In this document: positions 42,192 to 50,764 of the stretch, one piece after another | Position numbering within the stretch: position 1 is the stretch's first letter | How the letters are laid out: each line of letters starts with the position of its first letter | NCBI RefSeq assembly: GCF_028994775.1 | Contig: NZ_JAJQMN010000005.1 | Span: 1-64,000, forward strand | Length of the DNA: 64,000 bases | Direction of reading: 5' to 3' | DNA from: Promicromonospora iranensis | Lineage (GTDB): Bacteria; Actinomycetota; Actinomycetes; Actinomycetales; Cellulomonadaceae | Made by a program: the position numbers and the translations under genes | Notes under the pieces: generated by a model | The model's input: the letters and a program-made list of their open reading frames with translations, nothing else | Databases searched by the model: none | Told to the model about the DNA's origin: nothing

Positions 42192-43147
42192 CCGGGCCCG
42201 CAGGGCAGGGCTGGGCCACTCCTCTTGACGCCGGTGACGCAGGGGTCGCGCTGCCTGGGACGCTGGCAGAACGCCCGTTCGGCGTCCACTTTCGGATGGC
42301 GCGCTGGAAGTCCCTGGTCGTCCTGATCGCAATCCCGGCGATGCTGTTTCTGGTCCAGATCATCGTGTTCCAACCGGTCGTCCTGATCGAAGGCCCGGCA
42401 GACCCGAACAAGCCCACGCTCTCACCGCTCACGATCGTTGCTACGGGCCTCAGCACCGCCATCACTGCGTTCCTCTCGACGGTGCTGGTCGCGAAGATGG
42501 CGAAGGTGCCGTGGCGGGCGGTGTTCCGGCACAAGCGCACCTTCGACTGGCGCCGCTTGGGTATCTATCTCCTGGGGTCGGCGGGCGTGGTCGGCCTGGG
42601 CGTCCTTGCGACGGTGTTGATCGCGCCAGGGTCGAACGGGTGGGGAGCCTTCGAGGTCGGGGCGACCACCGTCGCCGTCCTTGTCGCCACCCTTCTCGCC
42701 ACCCCGTTGCAGTCGGCAGGTGAGGAGATCGCCTTCCGCGGGGCGGTCATTCCCGCCGCCAGTTCCTGGTTCCGTAGCACCCGACTCGCCATCGTGTTCG
42801 GCATCCTCGTCTCCGGAGCGCTCTTCGCAGCGGTCCACGTGTCCCTGGACCCGTGGCTCGTCAGCTATCTGTTCGTCTTCTCGGCGTGCACAGCGATCAT
42901 GGGCCTGATCAGCGGCGGTCTGGAAGCTGCGATGGCCTTCCATGTCTCCAACAACGTTCTCGTCGGTATCTTGAACGCCCTCTTCGCAGGAGGTGGCGCG
43001 TCGGTGATCGACCGTGGCGCCGGCTCCGGGCCGGGCGCCTCCCTCGTCATCCTCATGGTGATGAACGTTCTGGCTGTTGTCATGGTCTGGCTCGTGGAGC
43101 GCGCCAAACGTTCGAACTCGACGGCGCCGACGCCCGGGAACCGCTGA
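42188..43147 (+). CDS. CPBP intramembrane metalloprotease, copy 4 (divergent form)
   Basis: A 319-residue protein. A polar 35-residue leader precedes the first membrane segment (LVVLIAIPAMLFLVQIIVF). Motifs are 'AGEEIAFRGAVIP', 'LFAAVHVSL' and 'FHVSNNVLVG', so the metal ligands are kept though the sequence differs from copies 1, 3 and 5. GTG 42188 overlaps the preceding stop, implying coupling with copy 3. Transcription probably continues into the NTF2/GNAT/LtrA genes. Confidence 0.88.
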   Translation: MTGPAGQGWATPLDAGDAGVALPGTLAERPFGVHFRMARWKSLVVLIAIPAMLFLVQIIVFQPVVLIEGPADPNKPTLSPLTIVATGLSTAITAFLSTVLVAKMAKVPWRAVFRHKRTFDWRRLGIYLLGSAGVVGLGVLATVLIAPGSNGWGAFEVGATTVAVLVATLLATPLQSAGEEIAFRGAVIPAASSWFRSTRLAIVFGILVSGALFAAVHVSLDPWLVSYLFVFSACTAIMGLISGGLEAAMAFHVSNNVLVGILNALFAGGGASVIDRGAGSGPGASLVILMVMNVLAVVMVWLVERAKRSNSTAPTPGNR

Positions 43148-43250
43148 GAGCACTCGAGCTCCGTGGGCCCGTGGGCTCTGACGTGAGCAATCGACTCAGT
43201 ACCGGAGCCGCCGGAAACGAGAGGAAAGATCGACATGACCGTGCCGATGG

Positions 43251-43886
43251 TTGGCAGGCCACGCCGAGACCGTCGCGCTCGATCTGAAGGAGATCCGCGC
43301 CGACGTCTACCTGAACTCGTGGACGGAGGCGTGCGGCACGACCGTGTCCCATGTGGAGGACTACGCGAATGCCCAGGTGTACGCCAACCTCTCCGTCGAC
43401 GGCACCCTGTACAACTTCGTCGGAACAATCACGGAGCTGGCGGACATCCCCGTCGCCGACAGCGCCCTCGGAAGCGACAAGGCCGAGCGCAATACCGAGA
43501 TCGTGCTCACCGCGATGCGGGAGCTCTTCGCCGAGAAGGTCCTCACCGCGGCGGACGGTCATGTGGCAGAGCCGTATGCGCAGCGCAGGCCTCAGATGCC
43601 CGATGGTCTGGAGGCGCTGTACTCCGCCGCGCCGGGCCTGCGGGGATTCTCCTGGGACCTGCAGCGCACCGCGGCACAGGGTGATCTCGTGTTTACCCAC
43701 AGCATCGTCCGTGGCTGGGCGCCTGGTCCGGTAGTGATCGTCGACATCTTCCGCCTGGAGAGTGGTCGCATCGTGCAGCACTGGGACGTCGTGCAGGACC
43801 TCGTCCCGGCCGGGTCGACGGCCGGTGGCCGCCCATGGCGTGAAATCAGTACATCCCCGCCCGCAACAAGAGGAGCACAGCGATGA
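43251..43886 (+). CDS. NTF2-like protein with unclear 5' end (possible frameshift)
   Basis: The C-terminal 130 residues form a SnoaL-like aldol-condensing-type NTF2 domain: 'RNTEIVLTAMRELFAEKVLT', 'PYAQRRPQMPDGLEALYSAA', 'QGDLVFTHSIVRGWAPGP', 'VDIFRLESGRIVQHWDVVQD'. The first 75 residues (ALDLKEIRADVYLNSW...) are not recognised. The best start, ATG 43235 with GAGAGGAAAG upstream, is in another frame; the coding frame can only begin at TTG 43251 unless a base was gained near 43255. The stop overlaps the GNAT start (ATGA), so translation evidently reaches it. Confidence 0.65.
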   Translation: MAGHAETVALDLKEIRADVYLNSWTEACGTTVSHVEDYANAQVYANLSVDGTLYNFVGTITELADIPVADSALGSDKAERNTEIVLTAMRELFAEKVLTAADGHVAEPYAQRRPQMPDGLEALYSAAPGLRGFSWDLQRTAAQGDLVFTHSIVRGWAPGPVVIVDIFRLESGRIVQHWDVVQDLVPAGSTAGGRPWREISTSPPATRGAQR

Positions 43887-44215
43887 ACGATCAGAACCAG
43901 CAAGAAGTGACCGTCCGCGACAACCCCGACGAGAGCCGCTTCGACATCTTCGTCGAAGGCACCCACGCCGGGCTCTCCGCGTACAAGGACTTCGGCGAGA
44001 CACAGCGCATCTTCTACCACACGGTGGTCTTCGACGAGTTCAAGGGCCGAGGTCTGGCCGGCACCCTCACTCGCGCCGCGCTGAGCACCAGCGTGCAGGC
44101 GGGACACCGCATCGTCGCCGTCTGCCCCTACGTCAAGAAGTGGCTCTCCACGCACGACGACTTCGACGACGCGACCGACCCCCTCGGCCGGGAGCACCTG
44201 CGCGCCCTGCGCTGA
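43883..44215 (+). CDS. GNAT-family acetyltransferase, YjdJ-like
   Basis: A 110-residue minimal GNAT of the COG2388 type. It has 'VRDNPDESRFDIFVEGTHAG', 'YHTVVFDEFKGRGLAGTLTR' (acetyl-CoA loop with GRGLAGTL), and 'GHRIVAVCPYVKKWLSTHDD', the family's 'CPY(V/I)xxW' ending. The substrate is unknown. Its start overlaps the preceding stop and its own stop is 3 nt from the LtrA start, so it belongs to the CPBP-to-LtrA operon. Confidence 0.92.
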   Translation: MNDQNQQEVTVRDNPDESRFDIFVEGTHAGLSAYKDFGETQRIFYHTVVFDEFKGRGLAGTLTRAALSTSVQAGHRIVAVCPYVKKWLSTHDDFDDATDPLGREHLRALR

Positions 44216-44218
44216 ACC

Positions 44219-45427
44219 ATGCACAAGAACACACCGGCGAGCAGGTCCCGCCTCATCCCGATGGCACCCCGCGACGCTCACGAACCGGGCCGGTCGGCCA
44301 GCATGCTCGAGCTGTTCTTCGACCTCGTCTTCGTCGTCGCGGTCAGCATCGCCTCCGTCCAGCTCCACCACGCCCTGACCGAGGGGCACGTGCTCGACGG
44401 CCTCCTCACCTACGCTCTGGTCTTCTTCGGGATCTGGTGGGCCTGGATGAACTTCACCTGGTTCGCCACGTCCTTCGACACCGACGACTGGCTCTACCGG
44501 GTGCTGACCATCGTCCAGATGGCCGGCGTACTGGTGTTCGCCACGGGGATCGAGCCTGCCTTCACCGACGCCGAGTACACCCTGCCGATCCTCGGCTACG
44601 TGGTCATGCGGCTGGCCATGGTCGCCCAGTGGCTGCGCGCTGCGCGCTCTCACGCGTCTGTCCGACGCACCGCCCAGGTCTACGCCGTCGGTATCGCGGC
44701 GGTCCAGGTCCTGTGGCTCCTGCAGCTCATGCTGCCCGAGGTGCCGGGCATGATCACGCTGGTCCTGCTCATCGCCGTCGAGGTCGCGATCCCGGTCGTC
44801 GCCCAGAGACGCGGGACCACGCCCTGGCATCCCCACCACATCACCGAGCGCTACGGCCTGTTCACGCTCATCCTGCTCGGTGAGAGCCTGCTCGCCTCCT
44901 CCAACGCGATCATCGAGGCCGTTCACGACACCGATGCCCTGGGACCGCTGATCTCGATCGCAGCACTCGCGTTCGTCGTGACCGCCGCTCTGTGGTGGAT
45001 CTACTTCTGGCCGCCCCACCACCGGTCCATCACCGGCTTCGGCGGGACGCTGCGCTACGGCTACGTCCACTACCTCGTGTTCGCCGCCGCAGGCGCGCTC
45101 TCCGCAGGCATCGAGGTCCAGATCGACGCCCTGACCGGGCACAGCGAGCTCAGCGACCTGGCCGCTTCCTTCACCGTGACCATCCCGATCGCGATCTTCC
45201 TCGCGGGTGTCTGGTGGGTAGCGATCCGGGACCATGCCGGCCCGCTCGTCAACACCGTCGTCCCGCTCGCTGCGGGCCTGGTCCTGTGCGACCCGCTGAT
45301 CCCCGGTGTTCCCGTCACCCTGACCGCCATGATCCTCGTGCTCGTCGTCGTCATCCTGGTGCTGCACCCGCCCGCGAGCTCACCCAGCGCTCCACTGCCA
45401 CCACGACAGCCACGCAGCCGCGGCTGA
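44219..45427 (+). CDS. ltrA: LtrA-family membrane protein (low temperature requirement A)
   Basis: A 402-residue protein with about eleven membrane segments. It opens with 'ASMLELFFDLVFVVAVSIAS', the invariant LtrA start, then 'WWAWMNFTWFATSFDTDDWL', 'HHITERYGLFTLILLGESLL' and 'WWIYFWPPHHRSI'. LtrA was named for growth of Listeria at low temperature, but its activity is unknown. It closes the operon that begins with CPBP copy 3. Confidence 0.93.
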   Translation: MHKNTPASRSRLIPMAPRDAHEPGRSASMLELFFDLVFVVAVSIASVQLHHALTEGHVLDGLLTYALVFFGIWWAWMNFTWFATSFDTDDWLYRVLTIVQMAGVLVFATGIEPAFTDAEYTLPILGYVVMRLAMVAQWLRAARSHASVRRTAQVYAVGIAAVQVLWLLQLMLPEVPGMITLVLLIAVEVAIPVVAQRRGTTPWHPHHITERYGLFTLILLGESLLASSNAIIEAVHDTDALGPLISIAALAFVVTAALWWIYFWPPHHRSITGFGGTLRYGYVHYLVFAAAGALSAGIEVQIDALTGHSELSDLAASFTVTIPIAIFLAGVWWVAIRDHAGPLVNTVVPLAAGLVLCDPLIPGVPVTLTAMILVLVVVILVLHPPASSPSAPLPPRQPRSRG

Positions 45428-45586
45428 CTATCGGACGGCGATCGCAACGCTGGCGGCTGCCGCGCGGAGCGACCGGCCGGCCCTTGGCTCTGCCGTCCGA
45501 CCAGTGTGGATGCGCACGAATGGCACCAATCGCGGAGGTGCGAGGATGGTGACACGGTTGGTTTGTGCTGACCAGATCGGGGTCGG

Positions 45587-46537
45587 GTGATGCAGCGAGC
45601 ACATCAAGTGGTGGTCCTCGTGCTCGACGGGGCGCGCCCGCTGGACGTCGGGATCCCGGCGGAGGTGTTCCATCCGGAGTTGGGGTTCCCCTACGAGGTG
45701 TCGGCCTGCGGCGTCACCGCCGGAACGGTGACGACCCACGGGAACTTCGGTTTCACGGTCCCGCGGGGCCTGGAGGCACTGGCTGACGCGGACACGATCA
45801 TCGTCCCGGGGTACGTCCCGGCAGGTCGGCCGATACCGGTGGAGGTACACGAAGCACTGCGGAGTGCCGCATCCCGCGGGGTGCGCATCGCGTCGATCTG
45901 CTACGGCGCGTTCGCCCTCGCAGATGCCGGCCTGCTCGACGGCCTGCGAGCGACGACGCACTGGGATGCGGCGGAGCAGCTCGCGCAGCAGCACCCGCAG
46001 GTCACTGTCGAGCCGAACGTGCTCTTCGTCGACGAAGGATCGATCCTGACCTCGGCGGGGGCCGCCGCCGGTCTCGACCTGTGCCTGCACATCGTCCGGC
46101 GTGACCTCGGAGTGAGCCCGGCGACCGAGATCGCGCGAGCGCTCGTCACCGCGCCCTACCGGACCGGGGGTCAGGCCCAGTACCTGCCGAAGACCAGTCC
46201 GGCGGTCCAGGGCGAGACCCTCGCGGCGACGCGCGAATGGGCCATGGCGCGGCTCGACCAGCAGCTCACGGTCGCTGGACTCGCCGAACACGCGCGGATG
46301 TCACGCCGCACGTTCCTGCGCCGCTTCGCCGAGGAGACCGGCAGCACCCCGCTGCAGTGGATCCTCCGCGCCCGGATCGATACCGCCCGCGAGCTACTGG
46401 AGAGCACGCGGCTGTCCGTCGACCGCGTCGCGGAGCAGGTCGGGCTGGGAACCGGATCGAACCTCCGACTGCACTTCCGCCGGCTCCTGGATGTGTCCCC
46501 CTCTGAGTACCGCGCCACTTTCTCCGGGCGGGGCTGA
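45587..46537 (+). CDS. GlxA-type AraC regulator with DJ-1/PfpI sensor domain
   Basis: Residues 5-170 form a class I amidotransferase-like (DJ-1/PfpI) domain with the nucleophile-elbow Cys in 'VRIASICYGAFALADAGLLD' and 'EGSILTSAGAAAGLDLCLHI'. Residues 215-312 are an AraC HTH pair: 'LTVAGLAEHARMSRRTFLRR', 'LQWILRARIDTARELLESTR', 'RVAEQVGLGTGSNLRLHFRR'. The sensor domain probably binds a small molecule rather than catalysing. It converges with the MDR reductase gene, its likely functional neighbour. ATG 45590 is an alternative start. Confidence 0.93.
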   Translation: MMQRAHQVVVLVLDGARPLDVGIPAEVFHPELGFPYEVSACGVTAGTVTTHGNFGFTVPRGLEALADADTIIVPGYVPAGRPIPVEVHEALRSAASRGVRIASICYGAFALADAGLLDGLRATTHWDAAEQLAQQHPQVTVEPNVLFVDEGSILTSAGAAAGLDLCLHIVRRDLGVSPATEIARALVTAPYRTGGQAQYLPKTSPAVQGETLAATREWAMARLDQQLTVAGLAEHARMSRRTFLRRFAEETGSTPLQWILRARIDTARELLESTRLSVDRVAEQVGLGTGSNLRLHFRRLLDVSPSEYRATFSGRG

Positions 46538-46574
46538 CCGCTGCGATCCTCGCCCGAGTGCCTGGAGCGTTCCG

Positions 46575-47582
46575 CTACGGGACGCGAGGGGGAAGCGCGA
46601 CCGTTTCGCCCGCCACGTCGATCGCGACCTTGCCGTGCAGTGCGTACGACCGCCTGTTCTCCAGGAGCTCGTGGGCCTCGCCCATCCGGGCCAGCGGAAG
46701 CGTCGCGCCGATGACCGGCTTCACGAGACCGCGCTCGACCAGCGCGGTGAGCGCGTCCAGCTTTCCTCGGTTCTGTCGCGTGAAGACGAAGTGATAGGCG
46801 GCGTTCCTGCCCCACGCCTCGATGAGGTTCTGCGGCTGCGCGAGGTCGACGATGCTCACGACGCGTCCTGAGTCGGCGAGCGCCAGCGGGCTCCGTGTGA
46901 GTGTGTCGCCACCGATGGTGTCGAGGACGACGTCGACCCCCGTGCCTCGCGTCAGCTCGGCCACGGCATCGACGTAGTCCGTCGAGGTGTAGTCGATCGT
47001 CGCATCCGCACCGAGGGAGCGCACGAACTCATGGCCGCCGGCCTTCGCGGTGGTGATCACTCGTGCGCCGATCGCCTTCGCGACCTGGATCGCGATCGTG
47101 CCGACACCGCCCGTGCCTCCATGGACGAGGATCGTCTCCCCCACGGTGAGCTGAGCGCGCGTCACCAGGGCCTCCCATACCGTCCCGCCGACGAGAGTCA
47201 GGCTTGCCGCCTCCAGGTGGCTGAGGTTCTCCGGCTTCCGGCCGACGAGGTCGACGTCGGCGACGTGCTGCTCGGCGTAGGAGCCGGGGCCGCCGAAGAT
47301 CTTGGGCGTGTAGTAGACCTCGTCGCCGGCGCGGAACTCGGTCACGTGGGATCCGACTTCCTCGATCACGCCGGAGATATCGTGTCCGATGATCGCAGGG
47401 AGCGGTACATGATCCGCGTAGTCTCCGCGCCGGATCTGAAAGTCGAGCGGGTTGACGGCGGTCGCGTGGACGCGCACCCGCACCTGGCGAGGTCCGACCT
47501 CCGGTACGGAGACGTCGCGCAGCTCGAAAGCATCGGTCCCTCCGAAACGGGCGAGCACAATGGCCTTCATCGAAACAGTCAT
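46575..47582 (-). CDS. MDR-superfamily NADPH:quinone-reductase-like enzyme
   Basis: A 335-residue protein with the GroES-like half '[20 protein letters not shown]', '[20 protein letters not shown]' and '[20 protein letters not shown]'. The Rossmann half has '[20 protein letters not shown]' and '[14 protein letters not shown]'. No zinc-ligand set is seen, so it is of the zeta-crystallin/QOR type. ATG 47582 has GAGGA about 10 nt upstream. DNA covering its first 25 codons and leader is repeated at 48059-48190. Confidence 0.92.
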   Translation of the reverse strand: MTVSMKAIVLARFGGTDAFELRDVSVPEVGPRQVRVRVHATAVNPLDFQIRRGDYADHVPLPAIIGHDISGVIEEVGSHVTEFRAGDEVYYTPKIFGGPGSYAEQHVADVDLVGRKPENLSHLEAASLTLVGGTVWEALVTRAQLTVGETILVHGGTGGVGTIAIQVAKAIGARVITTAKAGGHEFVRSLGADATIDYTSTDYVDAVAELTRGTGVDVVLDTIGGDTLTRSPLALADSGRVVSIVDLAQPQNLIEAWGRNAAYHFVFTRQNRGKLDALTALVERGLVKPVIGATLPLARMGEAHELLENRRSYALHGKVAIDVAGETVALPPRVP

Positions 47583-47688
47583 ATCGGTGGTCCTCATCGT
47601 GGTTCTGGGTGCGCGAGATATCGGGACGGGCGCTTCCCTCTCGGCGTGGCGTGCACGAGCGCTGAGGGGATGGCCCGGTCTCCTGACA

Positions 47689-48012
47689 TCAGTGGAGGGT
47701 GGACCAGGCAGTTCGCACACCCGCGTCCGCGCCGTCGACGAGCACGGCCCGATAGGTCGCGCCCTGGAAGCGGTCCTGTACCGCTTCCTGGTACTGCTCG
47801 CTGAGATACCAGTCCTTCGCGGCTGACGCGTCCGGGAACCGCAGCACGACGACACCTTCGATCGGTGGCCCTTCGAGCACCTCGTGTGTGCCGTAGTCGA
47901 CGAGGACCTGCACGTCATGGCCGGCGAACGTGCTGTCAGCGCGTTCTGAGTAGCGGTCGAGGGCCTGCTGATTGTTGGTGGCGTCTCGCTGGAACAAGAT
48001 GTATGCAGTCAT
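47689..48012 (-). CDS. DUF1330-family protein
   Basis: A 107-residue ferredoxin-like fold of the DUF1330/EthD-like type: '[20 protein letters not shown]', '[20 protein letters not shown]', '[20 protein letters not shown]', '[20 protein letters not shown]'. Members are small dimeric proteins without known activity. GGAGG lies 9 nt upstream of ATG 48012. It is upstream of, and likely co-transcribed with, the MDR reductase. Confidence 0.9.
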   Translation of the reverse strand: MTAYILFQRDATNNQQALDRYSERADSTFAGHDVQVLVDYGTHEVLEGPPIEGVVVLRFPDASAAKDWYLSEQYQEAVQDRFQGATYRAVLVDGADAGVRTAWSTLH

Positions 48013-48058
48013 GCTTTCGGCCCTCCGCTGCCTGATCCATTGGAAGTACCGGTCGTCC

Positions 48059-48190
48059 ATGCGGTACGGAGACGTCGCGCAGCTCGGAAGCATCGGCTCC
48101 TCCGAAACGGGCGAGTACAGCAGCCCTTATCGGATCAGTCCTGTCGGTGTTCCTTGTGCTGGGTGCGCAACGCACCGGGACGGCCGGCGC
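48059..48190 (-). pseudogene. Duplicated 5' fragment of the neighbouring MDR reductase gene
   Basis: Read on the minus strand, ATA AGG then AAVLARFGGADASELRDVSV corresponds to residues 1-22 of the MDR protein at 46575-47582, with the start codon changed to ATA and several substitutions. The homology continues about 55 nt upstream into the leader. It ends abruptly at the DUF1330 gene's upstream region. It is a decayed partial duplication, perhaps still providing a promoter for DUF1330. Confidence 0.7.
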
Positions 48191-48499
48191 CCCCTCAGTG
48201 CCATGCGCCCGATCCACACGATCTAGTGGCAGCAATGCCATTAACCGCGAGGATAGTGACAGGCTGTGGAACTTCGTCGTCCGCGACCACGAGGAGATCC
48301 TGCGAGCCCGCCAGGACCGGGAAGCCGCCTCCGACCGCTTCGGAAGCGTCGAGGGCTACGACGGGCGCCGGCTTCCCGCACCGCCGGTGCCGGACGTGAT
48401 CATCACGCCGCGGCGCAACCCACCACGCCGAACCGACAAGGCATGAGTAACGCCGCTTGGCCTCTGCCGGTCCATGCGACCGACCGGACCTTCAGGATG
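48191..48499 (+). other. Short open frame of uncertain coding value
   Basis: The plus frame ending at 48446 contains 'REDSDRLWNFVVRDHEEILR' and 'EAASDRFGSVEGYDGRRLPA', which reads like the helical C-terminus of a real protein. No start codon with a ribosome binding site is present, so it may be another remnant. Family not recognised. Confidence 0.3.
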
Positions 48500-48529
48500 G
48501 AGAGCGGTCATGACAGCGCCCGTCAGGTA

Positions 48530-48690
48530 GGCCATGGCGACCCGCTCTCGGGTGCCACCGCCGCGCCGGCCAGCGCATGCGGCCCACCGGCGGACCACCC
48601 GACGACCAGGTAGCGCGTGGCACCGAGGTGGGTGAGCCGGAAACCGCAGTCGACGGCCGTGTCGGCGACGGTACGGCCCGGTACGGGGCT
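48530..48690 (-). pseudogene. Alpha/beta-hydrolase fragment around the nucleophile elbow
   Basis: The minus strand reads 'LGATRYLVVGWSAGGPHALA' near 48540-48630, a classic Ser-nucleophile elbow (GxSxGG) with the flanking strand and helix, preceded by 'VADTAVDCGFRLTHLG'. The frame then breaks; an adjacent frame gives 'RVAMAYLTGAVMTAL'. Both ends of a normal hydrolase are missing. It lies just downstream of the second small membrane protein gene. Confidence 0.55.
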
Positions 48691-48712
48691 CGCACCAGGC
48701 GGCGTCGCGGGT

Positions 48713-49288
48713 TCAAACGAGAACGACGAGCTGGAGCGCGAGCCAGGCCGACACCGTGGCGACGGTCGTCCAGAGGACGATCGCTACCGCCTGCCAGAGC
48801 AGCACCCACGCTCGCGGGGTCCCGCCGGCGACGAGCATCGCTGACGTGACCTGGGTGGGGATGGCGAGAGGGCCGAGGATGCTCGCGCCGGGAACTCCGT
48901 AACGCACGAGCCACCTCTTGAAGCGCTGATGGCCCTTCGACTCGGGCTTTGCGGCCGTGCTCGCCCAGGTAGCGGCGTCCGCCGCGGAACCCGAGACGCC
49001 GGTGGTCCCCACGTCCGCCGCGACACGGCTCGTGCGGTGGTTCACGACGGCGGCGCGAGCGCTCGAGGTGAGCAGCACCACGAGGAGTACGCAGAGAAAG
49101 TTTCCGGCGGCCGCGGCGATGCCCGCCACGACGGGGTTGAGTCCGCCCACGACGCCGATCAGCGATGCCACTTCGCCCTCGACGAACGGGATCGCGCCGG
49201 CGAGCAGCACGATGACTGGTCGGACGATCTCAGGGACATGTCCCACGAGGTCCTGGAAGCTGCTGACGATGTCATCGATGGGGAGCAT
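48713..49288 (-). CDS. Small membrane protein of the 'small multidrug efflux'/DedA-like type, copy 2
   Basis: A 191-residue paralog of the protein at 38382. It shares 'GxVPEIVRPVIVLLAGAIPF', 'VEGEVASLIGVVGGLNPVVA', 'RYGVPGASILGPLAIPTQVT' and a closing helix 'LLWQAVAIVLWTTVATVSAW'. The charged loop between the halves is divergent. It lies among gene remnants and away from the CPBP genes, in the opposite orientation. Confidence 0.82.
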   Translation of the reverse strand: MLPIDDIVSSFQDLVGHVPEIVRPVIVLLAGAIPFVEGEVASLIGVVGGLNPVVAGIAAAAGNFLCVLLVVLLTSSARAAVVNHRTSRVAADVGTTGVSGSAADAATWASTAAKPESKGHQRFKRWLVRYGVPGASILGPLAIPTQVTSAMLVAGGTPRAWVLLWQAVAIVLWTTVATVSAWLALQLVVLV

Positions 49289-49381
49289 GGTGGGGTCCTT
49301 TGCTGGTGCCGGCTCTCTGGGGTCGAGGCGTCTCGACTCTTCTCCCCGTGGTGGTCCCAGGACGGGGTCTGACGACGTCGT

Positions 49382-49763
49382 TCATCTGTGCTGCGCCGGC
49401 GCTGGACCGGCCAGGTCCGCCTCCCCGGCCGGTGCCGGAGGGGCGATCATGGCGCCGCCGACCATCCTTGGCGCCCAGTCGCTGCTGTCCAGCGCCTCGA
49501 CCAGGCCGATCGAGTCGGCAGGAGAGGAGCACAGCAGGAGCAGCACGTCCGGGTCATCGCTCGCGACGGTCTCGACGATCGGCGCGAACTCGGGTGAGCT
49601 CCGCGTCGGCCGAGACTAAGGCCACGGTGCGGGGACGTGGCTCATGCCGGGCGGCGAGCTCGAAGAAGCCCTCGCTGAGCGTGGCGCTCGAATGCGGTTC
49701 GTCAGGGGGCGTCGCGATGTAGCTCGGGTACCGCGACGAGTGCTCCGAGCTTCCTCGTGACAT
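49382..49763 (-). pseudogene. Branched-chain amino acid ABC transporter binding-protein remnant
   Basis: From ATG 49763 one frame reads 'SEGFFELAARHEPRPRTVAL' then 'VSADAE', matching the LivJ-type phrase 'FxELAAxxxPKPKTVAxxSxDAEF'. After about 49620 the sense moves to another frame: 'EFAPIVETVASDDPDVLLLC', 'SSPADSIGLVEALDSSDWAP', 'RMVGGAMIA', which matches the later 'FTPIVRAIKAANPDVVxxxS..DSxGxVRA..GGxMVG' region. Some 30 residues are missing between, the signal peptide and N-terminal lobe are absent, and it stops at 49382. Clearly a decayed gene, divergent from a LysR gene. Confidence 0.75.
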
Positions 49764-49838
49764 GGCACGACGCTATGGCTGCTGTCCCGCGGGCGTCCAA
49801 GACTTGTCTCGACGCCGGACGATAGGATTCGTCTATCG
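49757..49838 (-). promoter_or_regulatory. LysR-type divergent promoter/operator (original copy)
   Basis: CGATAG-N7-CTATCG (49820-49838) lies beside the LysR gene start. Reading leftward, TTGGAC (complement of 49795-49800), a 17-bp spacer and CATAGC (complement of 49772-49777) form a promoter for the binding-protein remnant. The arrangement is repeated at 40725-40801. Confidence 0.72.
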
Positions 49839-49855
49839 ATATCAGCCCCCGCCTC

Positions 49856-50764
49856 TTGCGCTACTTCCTCGCCGTGGCCGAAGAACTCCACTTCGGCCGT
49901 GCGGCCGTGCGCCTCTACATCTCTCAGCCGTCCTTGAGCCATCAGATCCGCAAGCTCGAGGAAGGGCTCGGCGCGCCCCTGTTCGAGCGTTCGAGCCGCC
50001 GGGTGCAGCTCACCGCCGCGGGCCGGACGCTGGCTCAGGAGGCGCCAAAAGTGCTGGCTGCGCTGGAGCAGGCAGTGCAGCTCACCCGGCTGACCGCCTC
50101 GGGAATCGCACCGACGATCCGCCTGGGATATACCCCGGTCGCCAACTTCGGCACTCTCACCGTGCTCATGGATGCGCTCCAGGAGGAGCACCCCGACCTT
50201 ACGATCGACGCTCGGGAGGCCTTCAGCGCGGAGATCCCCGATCGGCTTCGCACCGGCGACCTCGACATCGGTCTCGCCCTCTCGCCGCAGCCGCTCGACG
50301 GGGTGCGTAGCCAGATCCTGCGCAGGGAGTCCGTCTCCGCGCTCCTGAGCACGCGTCACCACCTCGCCCTGGCGCCGAAGATCCCGCTGGCGGAGCTGCG
50401 CGACGAGACACTGCTGCTCTTCCCGCGCCGGCTCGCACCGGCGTACTACGACGGCATCGTCGCGGCGTGCCACGAAGCGGGCTTCGAACCCGACGTCTGC
50501 GCGTTCGAGAACCCGCCGGTGAACCCCATGCTCGCCCGGCTCTCCAGCGGGCGCGAGGTCGGGCTGGCGCCCGCGTCGTTCGCCGAGCACGCAGCGAAGG
50601 TCGGCACCGGTGTCACCGTTCGTGAGGTCGTTGATCCATCGATCGCCGCAGAGCTCTCGGTGCTGTGGTCCGCGGGCGGCAGCTTGCCCGCGGTCGCGAG
50701 CGTCCTGGGCATCGCCCGACGATGTGCGGAACGCAACGGATGGCTTGGCGGCCCCACCCTGTAG
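49856..50764 (+). CDS. LysR-family transcriptional regulator
   Basis: A 302-residue LTTR. The HTH runs 'LRYFLAVAEELHFGRAAVRL', 'YISQPSLSHQIRKLEEGLGA', 'PLFERSSRRVQLTAAGRTLA'. The periplasmic-binding-like effector domain follows ('IRLGYTPVANFGTLTVLMDA', 'LRTGDLDIGLALSPQPLDGV'). TTG 49856 is the only canonical start; sequence just upstream (SIDISPRL) reads like the usual LTTR N-terminus but has no ATG/GTG, so the true start may have been lost or be ATC. It probably binds CGATAG-N7-CTATCG here and at 40.7 kb. Confidence 0.9.
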   Translation: MRYFLAVAEELHFGRAAVRLYISQPSLSHQIRKLEEGLGAPLFERSSRRVQLTAAGRTLAQEAPKVLAALEQAVQLTRLTASGIAPTIRLGYTPVANFGTLTVLMDALQEEHPDLTIDAREAFSAEIPDRLRTGDLDIGLALSPQPLDGVRSQILRRESVSALLSTRHHLALAPKIPLAELRDETLLLFPRRLAPAYYDGIVAACHEAGFEPDVCAFENPPVNPMLARLSSGREVGLAPASFAEHAAKVGTGVTVREVVDPSIAAELSVLWSAGGSLPAVASVLGIARRCAERNGWLGGPTL

